Positions 8,037 to 14,335 of a stretch of 14,335 nt of DNA are shown piece after piece. The notes under the pieces were generated by a model, which worked only from the letters and a program-made list of their open reading frames with translations, did no database searches and was not told where the DNA came from. Every line of letters begins with the position of its first letter. Position 1 is the first letter of the stretch. A program made the position numbers and the translations under genes. The DNA comes from DATIVK01 sp035465955 (lineage in GTDB: Bacteria > Myxococcota > Myxococcia > Myxococcales > Anaeromyxobacteraceae): positions 1 through 14,335 of the forward strand of contig DATIVK010000040.1 of the NCBI GenBank assembly GCA_035465955.1, in the 5' to 3' direction.

Positions 8037-8140
8037 CGCCGCGGGCGCGCGGCGGGGAGAAGCATCGCGGCCGGTGCCGCGAAGAAGCGACGGTCGTGAA
8101 GCGAGACCCAGAACCAGACCACTGAAGGCGCGCTTCGCCT
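8037..8140. repeat. Cluster of three short perfect hairpins (REP/BIME-like)
   Basis: Hairpin 1 is CGCCGCG, loop GGCG, CGCGGCG (8037-8054). Hairpin 2 is TCGCGGC, loop CGGT, GCCGCGA (8065-8082). Both have a 7-bp stem and a four-base loop, and they are 10 bases apart. Their arms share the core CGCGGC, so they can also pair with each other. Hairpin 3 is AGGCG, loop CGCTT, CGCCT (8126-8140). The matching size and spacing of the first two recall paired REP units (BIMEs). High GC content makes short stems common, so confidence is moderate at best. None has a T-tract. Confidence 0.4.
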
Positions 8141-8350
8141 GGGCGCCCGCGACCCTCGCCGTCAAGGTCGAGTCCGCCACGCAGACGATCTGAAGCGGAC
8201 GGGCCCCGGCGCAACGGGCCGGATGAAACGCGGCCCCGCCGTCCGTGGGACGGACTCCGACGTCCCGCCTGCGCTCCACTGAGGTCGCCGCCGCGGCTGG
8301 CACGAGATGTGAAGCCTGCGTCCAGGATGGCTGCTACCCTGACCGCTTCC

Positions 8351-9784
8351 ATGGCCCAGACCGCCTACGCGTTCGTCGTCCGTTCGCTGTCCCACCCCGA
8401 CGTCTCCAGGACGATCGAGCTTCGCGGCGACCAGACGCTGGCCGATCTCCAGGGGGTGATGGAGGAGGAGTTCGACCTCGACGACGAGCACCTTTGGGCC
8501 TTCTACCTGAGCGGCGAGTGGTACGACCGGGACAGCGAGTTCGCCCGATCGGGACGGGCGCACGACGCGGAGCTCCGGTCGCTGGGGCTCGAGCCGGGTC
8601 TCCGGATCGCGCACCTGCACGACTTCGGCGACGAGCTGCGACACGTGGTGGACGTCGCGCGCGTCGGGGAGGTGCAGGCGGGGGCGGAGTACCCGCGGGT
8701 CACGGCGAGATCCGGGGAGATCGAGCCCGCCCCGCCGTGGGAGGACGACGAGCTGGAAGGAGAGCCCTTCGCTCCCGACCTCGTGGCCGAGGTGGAGCGC
8801 GCGATGGCCGCGAACGGCTCCGAGGACCCGGAAGCGCGAGAGGAGGGTCTTCGGGCCAGCGGCGCGGTGGTCGACGCCGTGCTCGCCCGGTGCACGACGA
8901 AGGGAGAGCTGGAGCGGCTGGGCCGGAGCGTCGAGGGGCCCTTCCCTGCGTGGGTCGACGCCGTCGTCCATCGGTACGTGCGCGAAGGATCCGTCGCCCG
9001 GGCCGTCGCGCTGGTGGAGAGGATCGCCGTCCTGCTCGAATACGAGCCGTTCCCGCCGACGGTGCTGGGTGAGGCGCTGGAGGCTGCGGTCGCCTGGGAC
9101 GAGCTCGAGTTCGAGGACGAGATCGAGCTCCCGGCCGCCCGGCTGGCCGAGCGGGTCCATGCGCTGCTCGCCGCGGTCAGGACGCCGCGGCGGGTAGCTC
9201 AGCTGTCGAGCCTGGTGGGGCGACCGCTCGCGCAGTTCTTGAGCCGCGCGGTCGATCAGCTCGCCGCCGCGGGGCGCTTCGACGAGGCGAGCGAGGCCGC
9301 AGTCTGGCTCGACGACGCCTGCTGCCGCCCCGGAGAGATCGTGACCGTCGCCCTCATCCAGGCCGGCGCCAACCGGAGCGTCGAGGCGCGCGCGCTCCTC
9401 GCGAGGGCCGAGGCGATCGCGCCCGGGCTGTCGGCCCGGGCCGCCCAGTCCATCGCGGAGGCGTACGCCGCGGCCGGAGACGACGCGGCGGCGGAGGAGC
9501 GCCTCCGGAGGATCGCCGGACGCCGCTGGATCACGGCCCGTGATCGCGATGCGGTCGTGAAGCGGCTCGCCGAGCTGCTGGAGCGCACCGGGCGGGGGAG
9601 CGAGGCGCGTGCGGTCGAGGCCGAGCATGCCGCCTCGCAGCGGCGCCGCCTCGAAGCGCGCGGCGGGACGGTGCGCCGCGCCGAGCCGCGCGTCGGTCGC
9701 AACGACCCGTGCCCGTGCGGCAGCGGGAAGAAGCACAAGAAGTGCTGCGGCGCGCCCTCTTCCGGGGCCTCGCGGGCCGACTGA
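8351..9784 (+). CDS. pRiA4b ORF-3-like domain, helical repeats and C-terminal SEC-C motif
   Basis: A 477-residue protein with three parts. Residues 5-132 look like the plasmid pRiA4b ORF-3-like (IS1096 TnpR-like) domain: AYAFVVRSL first strand, LWAFYLSGEWYDR (48-60), DFGDELRHVVDV (91-102) and YPRVTA...PPWED (114-132). Residues about 140-430 are alanine- and leucine-rich helices resembling TPR-type repeats (for example EAYAAAGDDAAAEERLRRIA). The end is a textbook SEC-C motif, NDPCPCGSGKKHKKCCG (Cys454, Cys456, Cys465, Cys466), which binds zinc in SecA and other proteins. The start is uncertain: ATG at 8351 opens directly on the domain, while in-frame ATG 8327 and GTG 8309 would add 8 or 14 residues, and none has a clear Shine-Dalgarno. 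The function is unknown, and the domain pairing suggests a zinc-dependent interaction module. It is convergent with the helicase gene, 46 bases away. Confidence 0.85.
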   Translation: MAQTAYAFVVRSLSHPDVSRTIELRGDQTLADLQGVMEEEFDLDDEHLWAFYLSGEWYDRDSEFARSGRAHDAELRSLGLEPGLRIAHLHDFGDELRHVVDVARVGEVQAGAEYPRVTARSGEIEPAPPWEDDELEGEPFAPDLVAEVERAMAANGSEDPEAREEGLRASGAVVDAVLARCTTKGELERLGRSVEGPFPAWVDAVVHRYVREGSVARAVALVERIAVLLEYEPFPPTVLGEALEAAVAWDELEFEDEIELPAARLAERVHALLAAVRTPRRVAQLSSLVGRPLAQFLSRAVDQLAAAGRFDEASEAAVWLDDACCRPGEIVTVALIQAGANRSVEARALLARAEAIAPGLSARAAQSIAEAYAAAGDDAAAEERLRRIAGRRWITARDRDAVVKRLAELLERTGRGSEARAVEAEHAASQRRRLEARGGTVRRAEPRVGRNDPCPCGSGKKHKKCCGAPSSGASRAD

Positions 9785-9830
9785 AGGCGGTGCGCTGCTC
9801 GTCCCTCGTGCGCTGCCCCGACAGCGCCGT

Positions 9831-12605
9831 TCAGGCGATCGGGGCAACCAGGGAGCGGCCCACGGCGGCGCGCGCCCGCTCCACGAGGGCCCGGGCGTCT
9901 CCCGCGATCGAGGCGGCGAGCTGCGCCGGGAGCGCGTCCGGCAGCCGTTCGAAGGCGCGCGCGAGCTCGCCGGCGCGGGCCAGCGCCGCCCCCTCCGCGG
10001 CGGAGATCGCGCCGGACGGGAGGAGGTGGCCGTGGACGGCGAGCTGCAGCGCCGCCGGCTCATCGCCCGGATCTCCGCGAACGTCGAGGGCCCGCAGGGC
10101 GAGCGCCATGGCGTCGCGGAAGAGGGGGAGCGCCTCGCTGGCCAGCCCCGCCGCGAGCAGGGCGTCGCCGGCCGAGCGCTTCCGTGCCGCGCCGGACGCG
10201 AGCGCCCGGGATGCGGCCGCCCGAGCCTCCTCGGGCGTGGACGGCGCCGAGCGGTAGAGCACCTCCGCGCCGACGAAGGGGGAGGCGGCGCCCAGCGGCG
10301 CCAGCGCGGCGACTGCCGACGAGGGGATGAGCGTCGCCGCGTCGATGGCCGCGGCCGGAACGGCGCCGGCGACGATGCCCACGACCCGACCGTCGGAGAG
10401 CCGAAGGATCTGCTCCAGCGACTCTCCCGCCGCCTCCCGGACCGTCGCGACCGGATCGAGCTGCATCACCTGCGGCGCCGGCGAGATGGCGGCGGAGGCC
10501 GGGCGAGGGCGTGCGGCGGCGTCGACGCCCACGTCCGTGAGGATCGACGCGATCCGCTTCGCCATGGTGAAGCGCTCCAGCTCGGTGGTCTCGGTGTCGT
10601 CTCCCACGGCGGCGGCGAAGAGCGCGCGCTTGGTCTCGAGCGTCGCCTCCATCCGCTCCTCGAAGCCCCCCTCGCTCACGAGCAGGACCACGTTGACGGA
10701 CTTGCGCTGGCCGAGCCGGTGGACCCGCGCGATCCGCTGGGCGAGGACCGCCGGGTTCCAGGGGAGGTCGAGGTTGACGACGTGGCTGGCGGCCTGGAGG
10801 TTGAGCCCGACGCCGCCGGCGTCGGTGGACAGGAAGACCTGGCACGCCGGGTCCTCGCGGAAGCGATCGATGAGCGCCCCGCGCGCGTCCGACGGCACGC
10901 CGCCGTGGAGCCGGACGTATCCGATCCCGAGCCCCTTGCAGACTTCCGCGGCGAGGGCCTGCATCCGCTCCCACTCGGAGAAGACGACGACCTTGTGCCC
11001 CTCGCCGAGGCAGATCTCCTCGAGCAGCCGCGCCAGCTCGTCGAGCTTCGGCGCGCCGGGCGTCTTCTTGTCGACGAGGCCGGCGGCGTCGCAGGCCATC
11101 CGCATCCGCTGGAAGGCCCGCATGAGCCGCTGCTCCTCGGGCGGGGTGAGCGCACGCCTCCGGAGGACGGCGAGGAGCCGGGCCGCCGTGTTCTCGGCGT
11201 CGGCGTGGAGGTCGACCTGCCGAGGGGTCATCGGCACCGTGACCCGGCTGACGATCCGCTCGGGCAGGTCGGTGAGGACCTCCTCCTTGCGCCGGCGCAG
11301 GACGACGGGGGCGATGGCGGCGCGGAGCGCGTCGAGGTTCCGGTAGCCGATCGGGCGCCCCGCGTCGTCGAGGCGGGCGAAGCGCTCGTTGAACCGCCAG
11401 AGAGGGCCGAACCGGTGCGGATCGACGACCTGCATGAGGCTGTATAGGTCGTCGAGCCGGTTCTCGAGCGGCGTGCCGGTGAGGACGAACGCGAAGCGGC
11501 TGGCGATGCGCTTCACGACCGACGCGGTCCGCGTGCGCCAGTTCTTGATCCGCTGCGCCTCGTCGAGGATCAGCAGGTCGGGCTCCACGGCGGCGAGGGC
11601 GCGCTCGTCGGCGCGGGCCAGCTCGTAGCTCGTCACCAGCACCGGCGGCGGGTCGGCGTAGAGCGCCTCACGGACCTCCCTGGGGCCCGAGACCACGGCG
11701 ACGTCCTCCGGGCCGAAGCCGGCGAACTCGCGCAGCTCACGGACCCACTGGTGCTTGAGGGAGGCGGGGCAGACGACGAGGGCGCGCCGGACCTCGCCGC
11801 GGCGGAGGAGCTGGACGGTGGCGGCGATGGCCTGAGCCGTCTTCCCCAGCCCCATGTCGTCGGCGAGCAGGGCGCGGCCGCGGGAGGCGAGGAAGGCGAC
11901 GCCGTCCACCTGGTACGGGTAGAGCTCGCGCCGAACCCCCGGCTGGTCGCGCCCCGCCCGCCGGACCTCGGCCTCGACCGCCTTGCGGCGCCGGTCGAGC
12001 CGGGTCGCGTCGAGGACGCGCTCGGCGTGGGCGACGACCTCGGCCGGGATGCCGAGGCCGGCCTCCGCCGCGTCGCGGGAGAGGTCCGTCCAGCAGTCCT
12101 CCAGGGGACGGCGCAGACGCCCCGCGGCGTCGAAGTGGCGCGCCACGATCCGGCGAACGGAGGGGCGCGCCCGCTCGGCGGCGCGGATCGCGACGGCGGG
12201 CTCCGGATCGAAGCGGAGGAACAGATAGGAGGCGTCGCTCCCTGCGCGCAGCGCCCGCTGGAAGCGGCGGGGGCCGTCCTCTCGCAGGTGGTGGAGGACC
12301 GCCTCGACGTGCTTGCAGGTGCCGAGCAGGTTGGTGGCGAAGTCGGGGCAGGAGCAGCCGTTCTCACGCGAGTCGAGCGAGCGGAGCTCGACGCGCCATG
12401 GGGGGCCCGACGGGGAGGCGACCTCGTAGGCGCCCAGGACGCGCGTGCCGCGCAGCGGCCGGATCGTGAAGAGGTCATCGGCGCCGCGCCGTTCGCGCCG
12501 GAGGAGCTCGAGGTCGCGGGCGGACGGGTCGTTGGCAGCGCCCTCGTCACCGTCGATGGGGTCGGGCGGAGGGGCGGGGCGGCGTGCGGCGCGGGGAGAG
12601 GGCAT
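9831..12605 (-). CDS. SWIM zinc-finger SNF2-family DEAD/DEAH-box helicase
   Basis: A 924-residue superfamily 2 ATPase. The SWIM zinc finger is CSC-x10-CKH (Cys84, Cys86, Cys97, His99). The helicase core starts at RRELYPYQVDGV (226-236). Its motifs are Walker A DDMGLGKT (249-256, Lys255), CPASLKHQW (279-287), LLILDEAQ (344-351), TGTPLENRLDDLYSL (376-390), FSEWERM (542-548), LHGG (566-569), STDAGGVGLNLQAA (593-606) and QRIARVHRLGQ (623-633). All catalytic motifs are intact, so ATPase-driven translocation on DNA is expected; SWIM domains bind nucleic acid or protein. About 220 C-terminal residues (700-924) are alanine-rich, helical, and match no domain I know. ATG at 12605 is preferred over GTG at 12656 because GGAG lies five bases upstream of it, and the extra 17 residues are not family-like. 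The substrate (nucleoprotein or RNA polymerase) is unknown. Confidence 0.92.
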   Translation of the reverse strand: MPSPRAARRPAPPPDPIDGDEGAANDPSARDLELLRRERRGADDLFTIRPLRGTRVLGAYEVASPSGPPWRVELRSLDSRENGCSCPDFATNLLGTCKHVEAVLHHLREDGPRRFQRALRAGSDASYLFLRFDPEPAVAIRAAERARPSVRRIVARHFDAAGRLRRPLEDCWTDLSRDAAEAGLGIPAEVVAHAERVLDATRLDRRRKAVEAEVRRAGRDQPGVRRELYPYQVDGVAFLASRGRALLADDMGLGKTAQAIAATVQLLRRGEVRRALVVCPASLKHQWVRELREFAGFGPEDVAVVSGPREVREALYADPPPVLVTSYELARADERALAAVEPDLLILDEAQRIKNWRTRTASVVKRIASRFAFVLTGTPLENRLDDLYSLMQVVDPHRFGPLWRFNERFARLDDAGRPIGYRNLDALRAAIAPVVLRRRKEEVLTDLPERIVSRVTVPMTPRQVDLHADAENTAARLLAVLRRRALTPPEEQRLMRAFQRMRMACDAAGLVDKKTPGAPKLDELARLLEEICLGEGHKVVVFSEWERMQALAAEVCKGLGIGYVRLHGGVPSDARGALIDRFREDPACQVFLSTDAGGVGLNLQAASHVVNLDLPWNPAVLAQRIARVHRLGQRKSVNVVLLVSEGGFEERMEATLETKRALFAAAVGDDTETTELERFTMAKRIASILTDVGVDAAARPRPASAAISPAPQVMQLDPVATVREAAGESLEQILRLSDGRVVGIVAGAVPAAAIDAATLIPSSAVAALAPLGAASPFVGAEVLYRSAPSTPEEARAAASRALASGAARKRSAGDALLAAGLASEALPLFRDAMALALRALDVRGDPGDEPAALQLAVHGHLLPSGAISAAEGAALARAGELARAFERLPDALPAQLAASIAGDARALVERARAAVGRSLVAPIA

Positions 12606-12635
12606 GAGGGCTCCGTGGATGGAGACTTCTAGCCG

Positions 12636-12654
12636 GAGCGTCTGACTTACGCTC
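12636..12654. promoter_or_regulatory. GAGCGT-N7-ACGCTC inverted repeat upstream of the helicase start
   Basis: Perfect 6-base arms at 12636-12641 and 12649-12654 lie 31 bases upstream of the helicase ATG at 12605, in the 216-base region between divergent genes. This could be an operator half-site pair or a 5'-leader hairpin. A weaker CTCC/GGAG pairing (12611-12624) could cover the ribosome site. No promoter boxes stand out. The evidence is position and symmetry only. Confidence 0.3.
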
Positions 12655-12712
12655 ACACGCCGGACGGCCTCGGGAACCCGGACCTGCGCACCTGCTCAGC
12701 GGCGAGACGATT

Positions 12713-12726
12713 CCCGCACTTGCGGG
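12713..12726. promoter_or_regulatory. CCCGC-ACTT-GCGGG hairpin or operator-like repeat in the divergent region
   Basis: A perfect 5-bp stem with a four-base loop, about 96 bases before the phosphotransferase start and about 108 bases before the helicase start. It could serve either divergent gene. TTGACC at 12793-12798 resembles a -35 box for the plus-strand gene, but I see no -10 box at the right distance. Short stems are common at this GC level, so the call is weak. Confidence 0.25.
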
Positions 12727-12821
12727 TGGCGGCGCGACGGCCAGGGCTCCCTGAAACGTGCTAGACGGCGTTGATGATCCACGCCTTCCTCCTTGACCGA
12801 GTCCGGTGAGGGATCTGGTTG

Positions 12822-13811
12822 ATGGGTAGGCGCGGCACCGTCGGCGAGACCCGCATGCCCAGGCACCGACATCCTTCCCTCGGCGTCGCGCTCAGGGTCT
12901 TCGAGAAGCTGACGCGAGGGCAGCGCGCTCCGCCGGGGGAAGAGGCCGTCGGGCGCGTCGTCTTCCTCGGGGAAGGGATCCATTACCGGGCCTACGGCGC
13001 CACCTGCCTCATCGATGGGCGCGACGTGGCGCTCGTCGCCAGGATCCCGCACCGCGACGCGGGCAGGGCCGTGAGCGAGGCGGCAACCCGCGAGCGACGG
13101 CTGCTCGAGCACCTCGGCCGGCTCGGGCTGCCGATCCGCATTCCCCGTCCCGTCGCCGAGGTACCCGTTTCCACCGGGCTGGCCATCGTCCAGGAGTGGG
13201 TGCGCGGGGTGCCGTGCGAAACGAGGGTGCCCGTGAGCGGTGGGAGGCCGTGGGAGCACGTCGCCGAGGCGGCCGCCGCGGTGCACGCGGTCGATCCCGC
13301 TCCGCTGCGCGTGTTCCTTCCCGCCGAGAAGGACGTCCGGGGACACGCCCTTGGGCAGCTCGCCGGCTTGCGCGACCTACCGATCCCGGAGGCGGCGGAC
13401 GCCCTCGCCTGGGCGGAGGCGAACCTGCCGACGGAGGAGCCGCCCGTCCTCCTGCACGGCGACTTGCTCGGGCAGAACCTCCTGCTCGCGCCGGACGAGC
13501 CCCTCGGCGTCATCGACTGGGGGATGGCCTGCATCGGAGACCCCGCCTACGACCTCGCCGTCGTCACCCGCGGCGCGCGGCGGCCCTTTCAGGCGGAGCG
13601 CGGACTCGAGCGGCTGCTCGAGGCGTACGAGCGCAGATCGGGTCGGACGCTGCCTCCGTCGCGCGTGCACCTGCATGAGTTGGTGCTCTGCGCCGGGTTC
13701 TACGAGCAGGAGGTGGAGGTGCACGGCGCCGGGAGCGCAGCGGCGGAGCAGGCCAGGGCGAAGCTGCGCAGCGTCCTGGAGCGAGCGATCGCGGGGCGCG
13801 GCGGGAGGTGA
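12822..13811 (+). CDS. Phosphotransferase family protein (aminoglycoside phosphotransferase / choline kinase fold)
   Basis: A 329-residue protein with the APH kinase-like fold. The N-lobe has a nucleotide loop FLGEGIHYRAYG (48-59) and VALVARIPH, with Arg where other kinases have the ATP-anchoring Lys. The hinge region is AIVQEWVRGVP. The catalytic loop is LLHGDLLGQN (His212, Asp214, Asn219), and the metal-binding motif is VIDWGMACIGDPAYDLA (Asp232). These are the defining residues, so kinase activity towards a small hydroxyl compound is likely, but the family covers antibiotics, choline, sugars and others, and no substrate can be assigned. ATG at 12822 is chosen for the GAGGG about nine bases upstream; TTG at 12819 and ATG at 12855 are alternatives. 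It is divergent from the helicase gene and ends 44 bases before the ychJ-like pseudogene. Resistance should not be assumed from the fold. Confidence 0.88.
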   Translation: MGRRGTVGETRMPRHRHPSLGVALRVFEKLTRGQRAPPGEEAVGRVVFLGEGIHYRAYGATCLIDGRDVALVARIPHRDAGRAVSEAATRERRLLEHLGRLGLPIRIPRPVAEVPVSTGLAIVQEWVRGVPCETRVPVSGGRPWEHVAEAAAAVHAVDPAPLRVFLPAEKDVRGHALGQLAGLRDLPIPEAADALAWAEANLPTEEPPVLLHGDLLGQNLLLAPDEPLGVIDWGMACIGDPAYDLAVVTRGARRPFQAERGLERLLEAYERRSGRTLPPSRVHLHELVLCAGFYEQEVEVHGAGSAAAEQARAKLRSVLERAIAGRGGR

Positions 13812-13855
13812 CCTCGGGACGGACACGGCGAACCTCCGTGGTACGTCTGCACACC

Positions 13856-14037
13856 ATGGCCCCGATCCCCTCGACCGATCCCTGTCCTTGCGGCGGCGGC
13901 ACCTACGCGGACTGCTGCGGCGCCGCGAGCTGGAGGCGGCCGCGCGGTCCGTGACCTGGCACGGCCTCACCGTGCACCGCACCGCGCGGGGCGGCCGCGA
14001 CGACGACGAGGGGATCGTCGAGTTCACCGCCCGATCG
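13856..14037 (+). pseudogene. Decayed ychJ-like gene with internal deletion, frameshift and lost 3' end
   Basis: ATG at 13856 opens MAPIPSTDPCPCGGG followed by a CC pair, the same SEC-C start as the intact gene at 336. After the CC pair the reading jumps to sequence matching the intact gene from its codon 69. About 130 bases are missing compared with the intact copy; this is not a multiple of three, so the frame shifts and a TGA follows at 13952-13954 after 32 codons. In the shifted frame, RELEAAARSVTW, GLTVHR and IVEFTARS still match, up to about 14037, after which homology stops and the last third of the gene is gone. By eye, 111 aligned bases (540-650 against 13927-14037) differ at about 12 positions, so the copies are clearly related. 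No functional YchJ can be made; a 32-residue SEC-C peptide is possible but unlikely to be maintained. Confidence 0.85.
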
Positions 14038-14082
14038 CAGTCCGGAGTGCCGGGGTGGATCCCAACCGGATTGACAACGCCG

Positions 14083-14280
14083 CTACGCCGCCTCCTTCTG
14101 CTTCAGGAGCCCCTCCACGGCGAGGGCGAGGCTCCTGAGAGTGGCATCGAGGTCCTGCACGTGGACCCGAAGGACGTCCCGGTGGAGCGCGCCACGGTTC
14201 TTCAGCTCCTCGAAGGCATCGAGTCGGCGCACGAGGGTTGATGGCCGGGCGCCACCGGGGTCCTCGGGCCCCCCAATCAC
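14083..14280 (-). CDS. Small hypothetical protein, start uncertain, possibly partial
   Basis: Not recognised. The frame ends at TAG (14083-14085) and is open back to the window edge. GTG at 14280 gives 65 residues and GTG at 14232 gives 49; neither has a clear ribosome site. The distal part looks protein-like: LDAFEELKNRG, then RDVLRVHVQDLDATLRSLAL and a tail LLKQKEAA, predicted helical with regular leucines. The first 16 residues of the longer version are glycine/proline-rich and fall in the inverted repeat at 14249-14308, so they may be non-coding. It may be a short gene, or the tail of a gene whose front lies outside the window or has been lost. It runs against the end of the ychJ-like pseudogene. 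Confidence 0.35.
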   Translation of the reverse strand: MIGGPEDPGGARPSTLVRRLDAFEELKNRGALHRDVLRVHVQDLDATLRSLALAVEGLLKQKEAA

Positions 14281-14308
14281 CGGGGACCAGAGGTCCGTCC
14301 GGTGGCGC
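14249..14308. repeat. Nested inverted repeat at the right edge
   Basis: GCGCCACCGG (14249-14258) is the exact reverse complement of CCGGTGGCGC (14299-14308), with 40 bases between. Inside it, GGACC-AGA-GGTCC (14284-14296) forms a second stem, and CACCGGGG occurs twice directly (14253-14260 and 14278-14285). Another GC-rich CCGGTG follows at 14324-14329. This could be a strong secondary structure, a transcription end, or the edge of a mobile or palindromic element continuing beyond the window. It carries no T-tract. Confidence 0.45.
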
Positions 14309-14335
14309 GGAGGCGCACCCCCTCCGGTGCCCCCG

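Larger units (their letters stand above)
7946..8350. other. 405-base gap without a supported gene; holds a REP-like motif and a hairpin cluster
   Basis: Open frames cross this stretch on the minus strand (for example 8303-7938), but they have proline/arginine-rich, motif-free translations, no good ribosome site, and one would overlap the start of the gene at 7945. I therefore call no gene. What can be seen is a GTCAGGCTGAC palindrome near 8000, three short stem-loops between 8037 and 8140, and a weaker stem GTCCG/CGGAC at 8241-8255. It should also contain the promoter of the minus-strand pair and of the gene starting near 8351, but I see no convincing -35/-10 pair. Confidence 0.5.

Noticed and set aside
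7938..8303. Minus-strand open frame of 121 codons across the 7946-8350 gap
   Set aside because: It would overlap the well-supported start at 7945, has no clear ribosome site, and its end translates the repeat-like GGGGTCAGG sequence (QPDPYTS), a common artefact of REP-type DNA.
9609..11447. Plus-strand open frame of about 610 codons opposite the SNF2 helicase
   Set aside because: It has low-complexity Arg/Gly/Asp translation, starts inside the SEC-C gene, and has no ribosome site. The helicase motifs are all on the minus strand.
6973..12605. Idea that the paired unknown genes, the SEC-C gene and the SNF2 helicase form a defence island with AddAB
   Set aside because: The genes lie in separate, partly convergent transcription units. 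No known defence effector, toxin, methylase or integrase is present, and nothing beyond proximity links them.
12822..13811. Aminoglycoside-resistance gene
   Set aside because: The kinase fold and catalytic residues are clear, but the family is broad and there is no mobile-element or resistance context. Only the fold is claimed.
13240..14241. Plus-strand open frame of 333 codons joining the phosphotransferase region to the ychJ-like remnant
   Set aside because: Its first part is Ser/Arg/Pro low-complexity sequence out of frame with the kinase motifs. Only the later part shows homology, in the shifted frame of the ychJ-like pseudogene. It is not a real fusion.
1..14335. CRISPR array, tRNA, rRNA or complete insertion sequence
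   Set aside because: I looked for regularly spaced repeats, tRNA-like cloverleaf ends and transposase motifs and saw none.

Overview
The window is very GC-rich throughout, with codon third positions almost always G or C, and has bacterial gene density. GTG starts and overlapping stop/start junctions occur. Together with the gene types (a compact AddAB, a SWIM-SNF2 helicase, several SEC-C proteins) this suggests a high-GC proteobacterium or myxobacterium, perhaps Anaeromyxobacter-like. That placement is an impression from composition and family style, not a demonstrated identity.

Layout from left to right: (1) the 5' part of a RibD/DHFR-like reductase on the minus strand, running off the left edge; (2) divergent from it, an intact YchJ-type SEC-C protein (336-782); (3) a translationally coupled pair, AddB-like nuclease (887-3676) and AddA helicase-nuclease (3673-6927), which together make a complete AddAB-type double-strand-break resection enzyme; (4) convergent to addA, a two-gene minus-strand unit (7945 down to 6973) of unrecognised small proteins that share a cysteine/histidine domain with each other; (5) a 405-base gap (7946-8350) with a cluster of short perfect hairpins; (6) a pRiA4b-ORF-3-like, helical-repeat and SEC-C protein (8351-9784); (7) convergent to it, a large SWIM-SNF2 helicase on the minus strand (12605 down to 9831); (8) a divergent intergenic region, then a plus-strand aminoglycoside-phosphotransferase-fold protein (12822-13811); (9) a decayed second ychJ-like copy (13856-14037), carrying an internal deletion, a frameshift and a lost 3' end; (10) a short minus-strand ORF of unknown function and a nested inverted repeat at the right edge.

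Functionally, the clear core is DNA processing: AddA and AddB should act as one complex that resects DNA ends for recombination. The SNF2 helicase is another DNA- or nucleoprotein-dependent ATPase, but nothing in the sequence ties it to AddAB. The other genes look like unconnected housekeeping or accessory genes. No CRISPR array, tRNA, rRNA, complete insertion sequence or recognised defence cassette was seen. The items most likely to be new are the paired CxxxCxH proteins at 6973-7945, the pRiA4b/SEC-C fusion, the uncharacterised C-terminal region of the helicase, and the hairpin cluster next to the paired genes.
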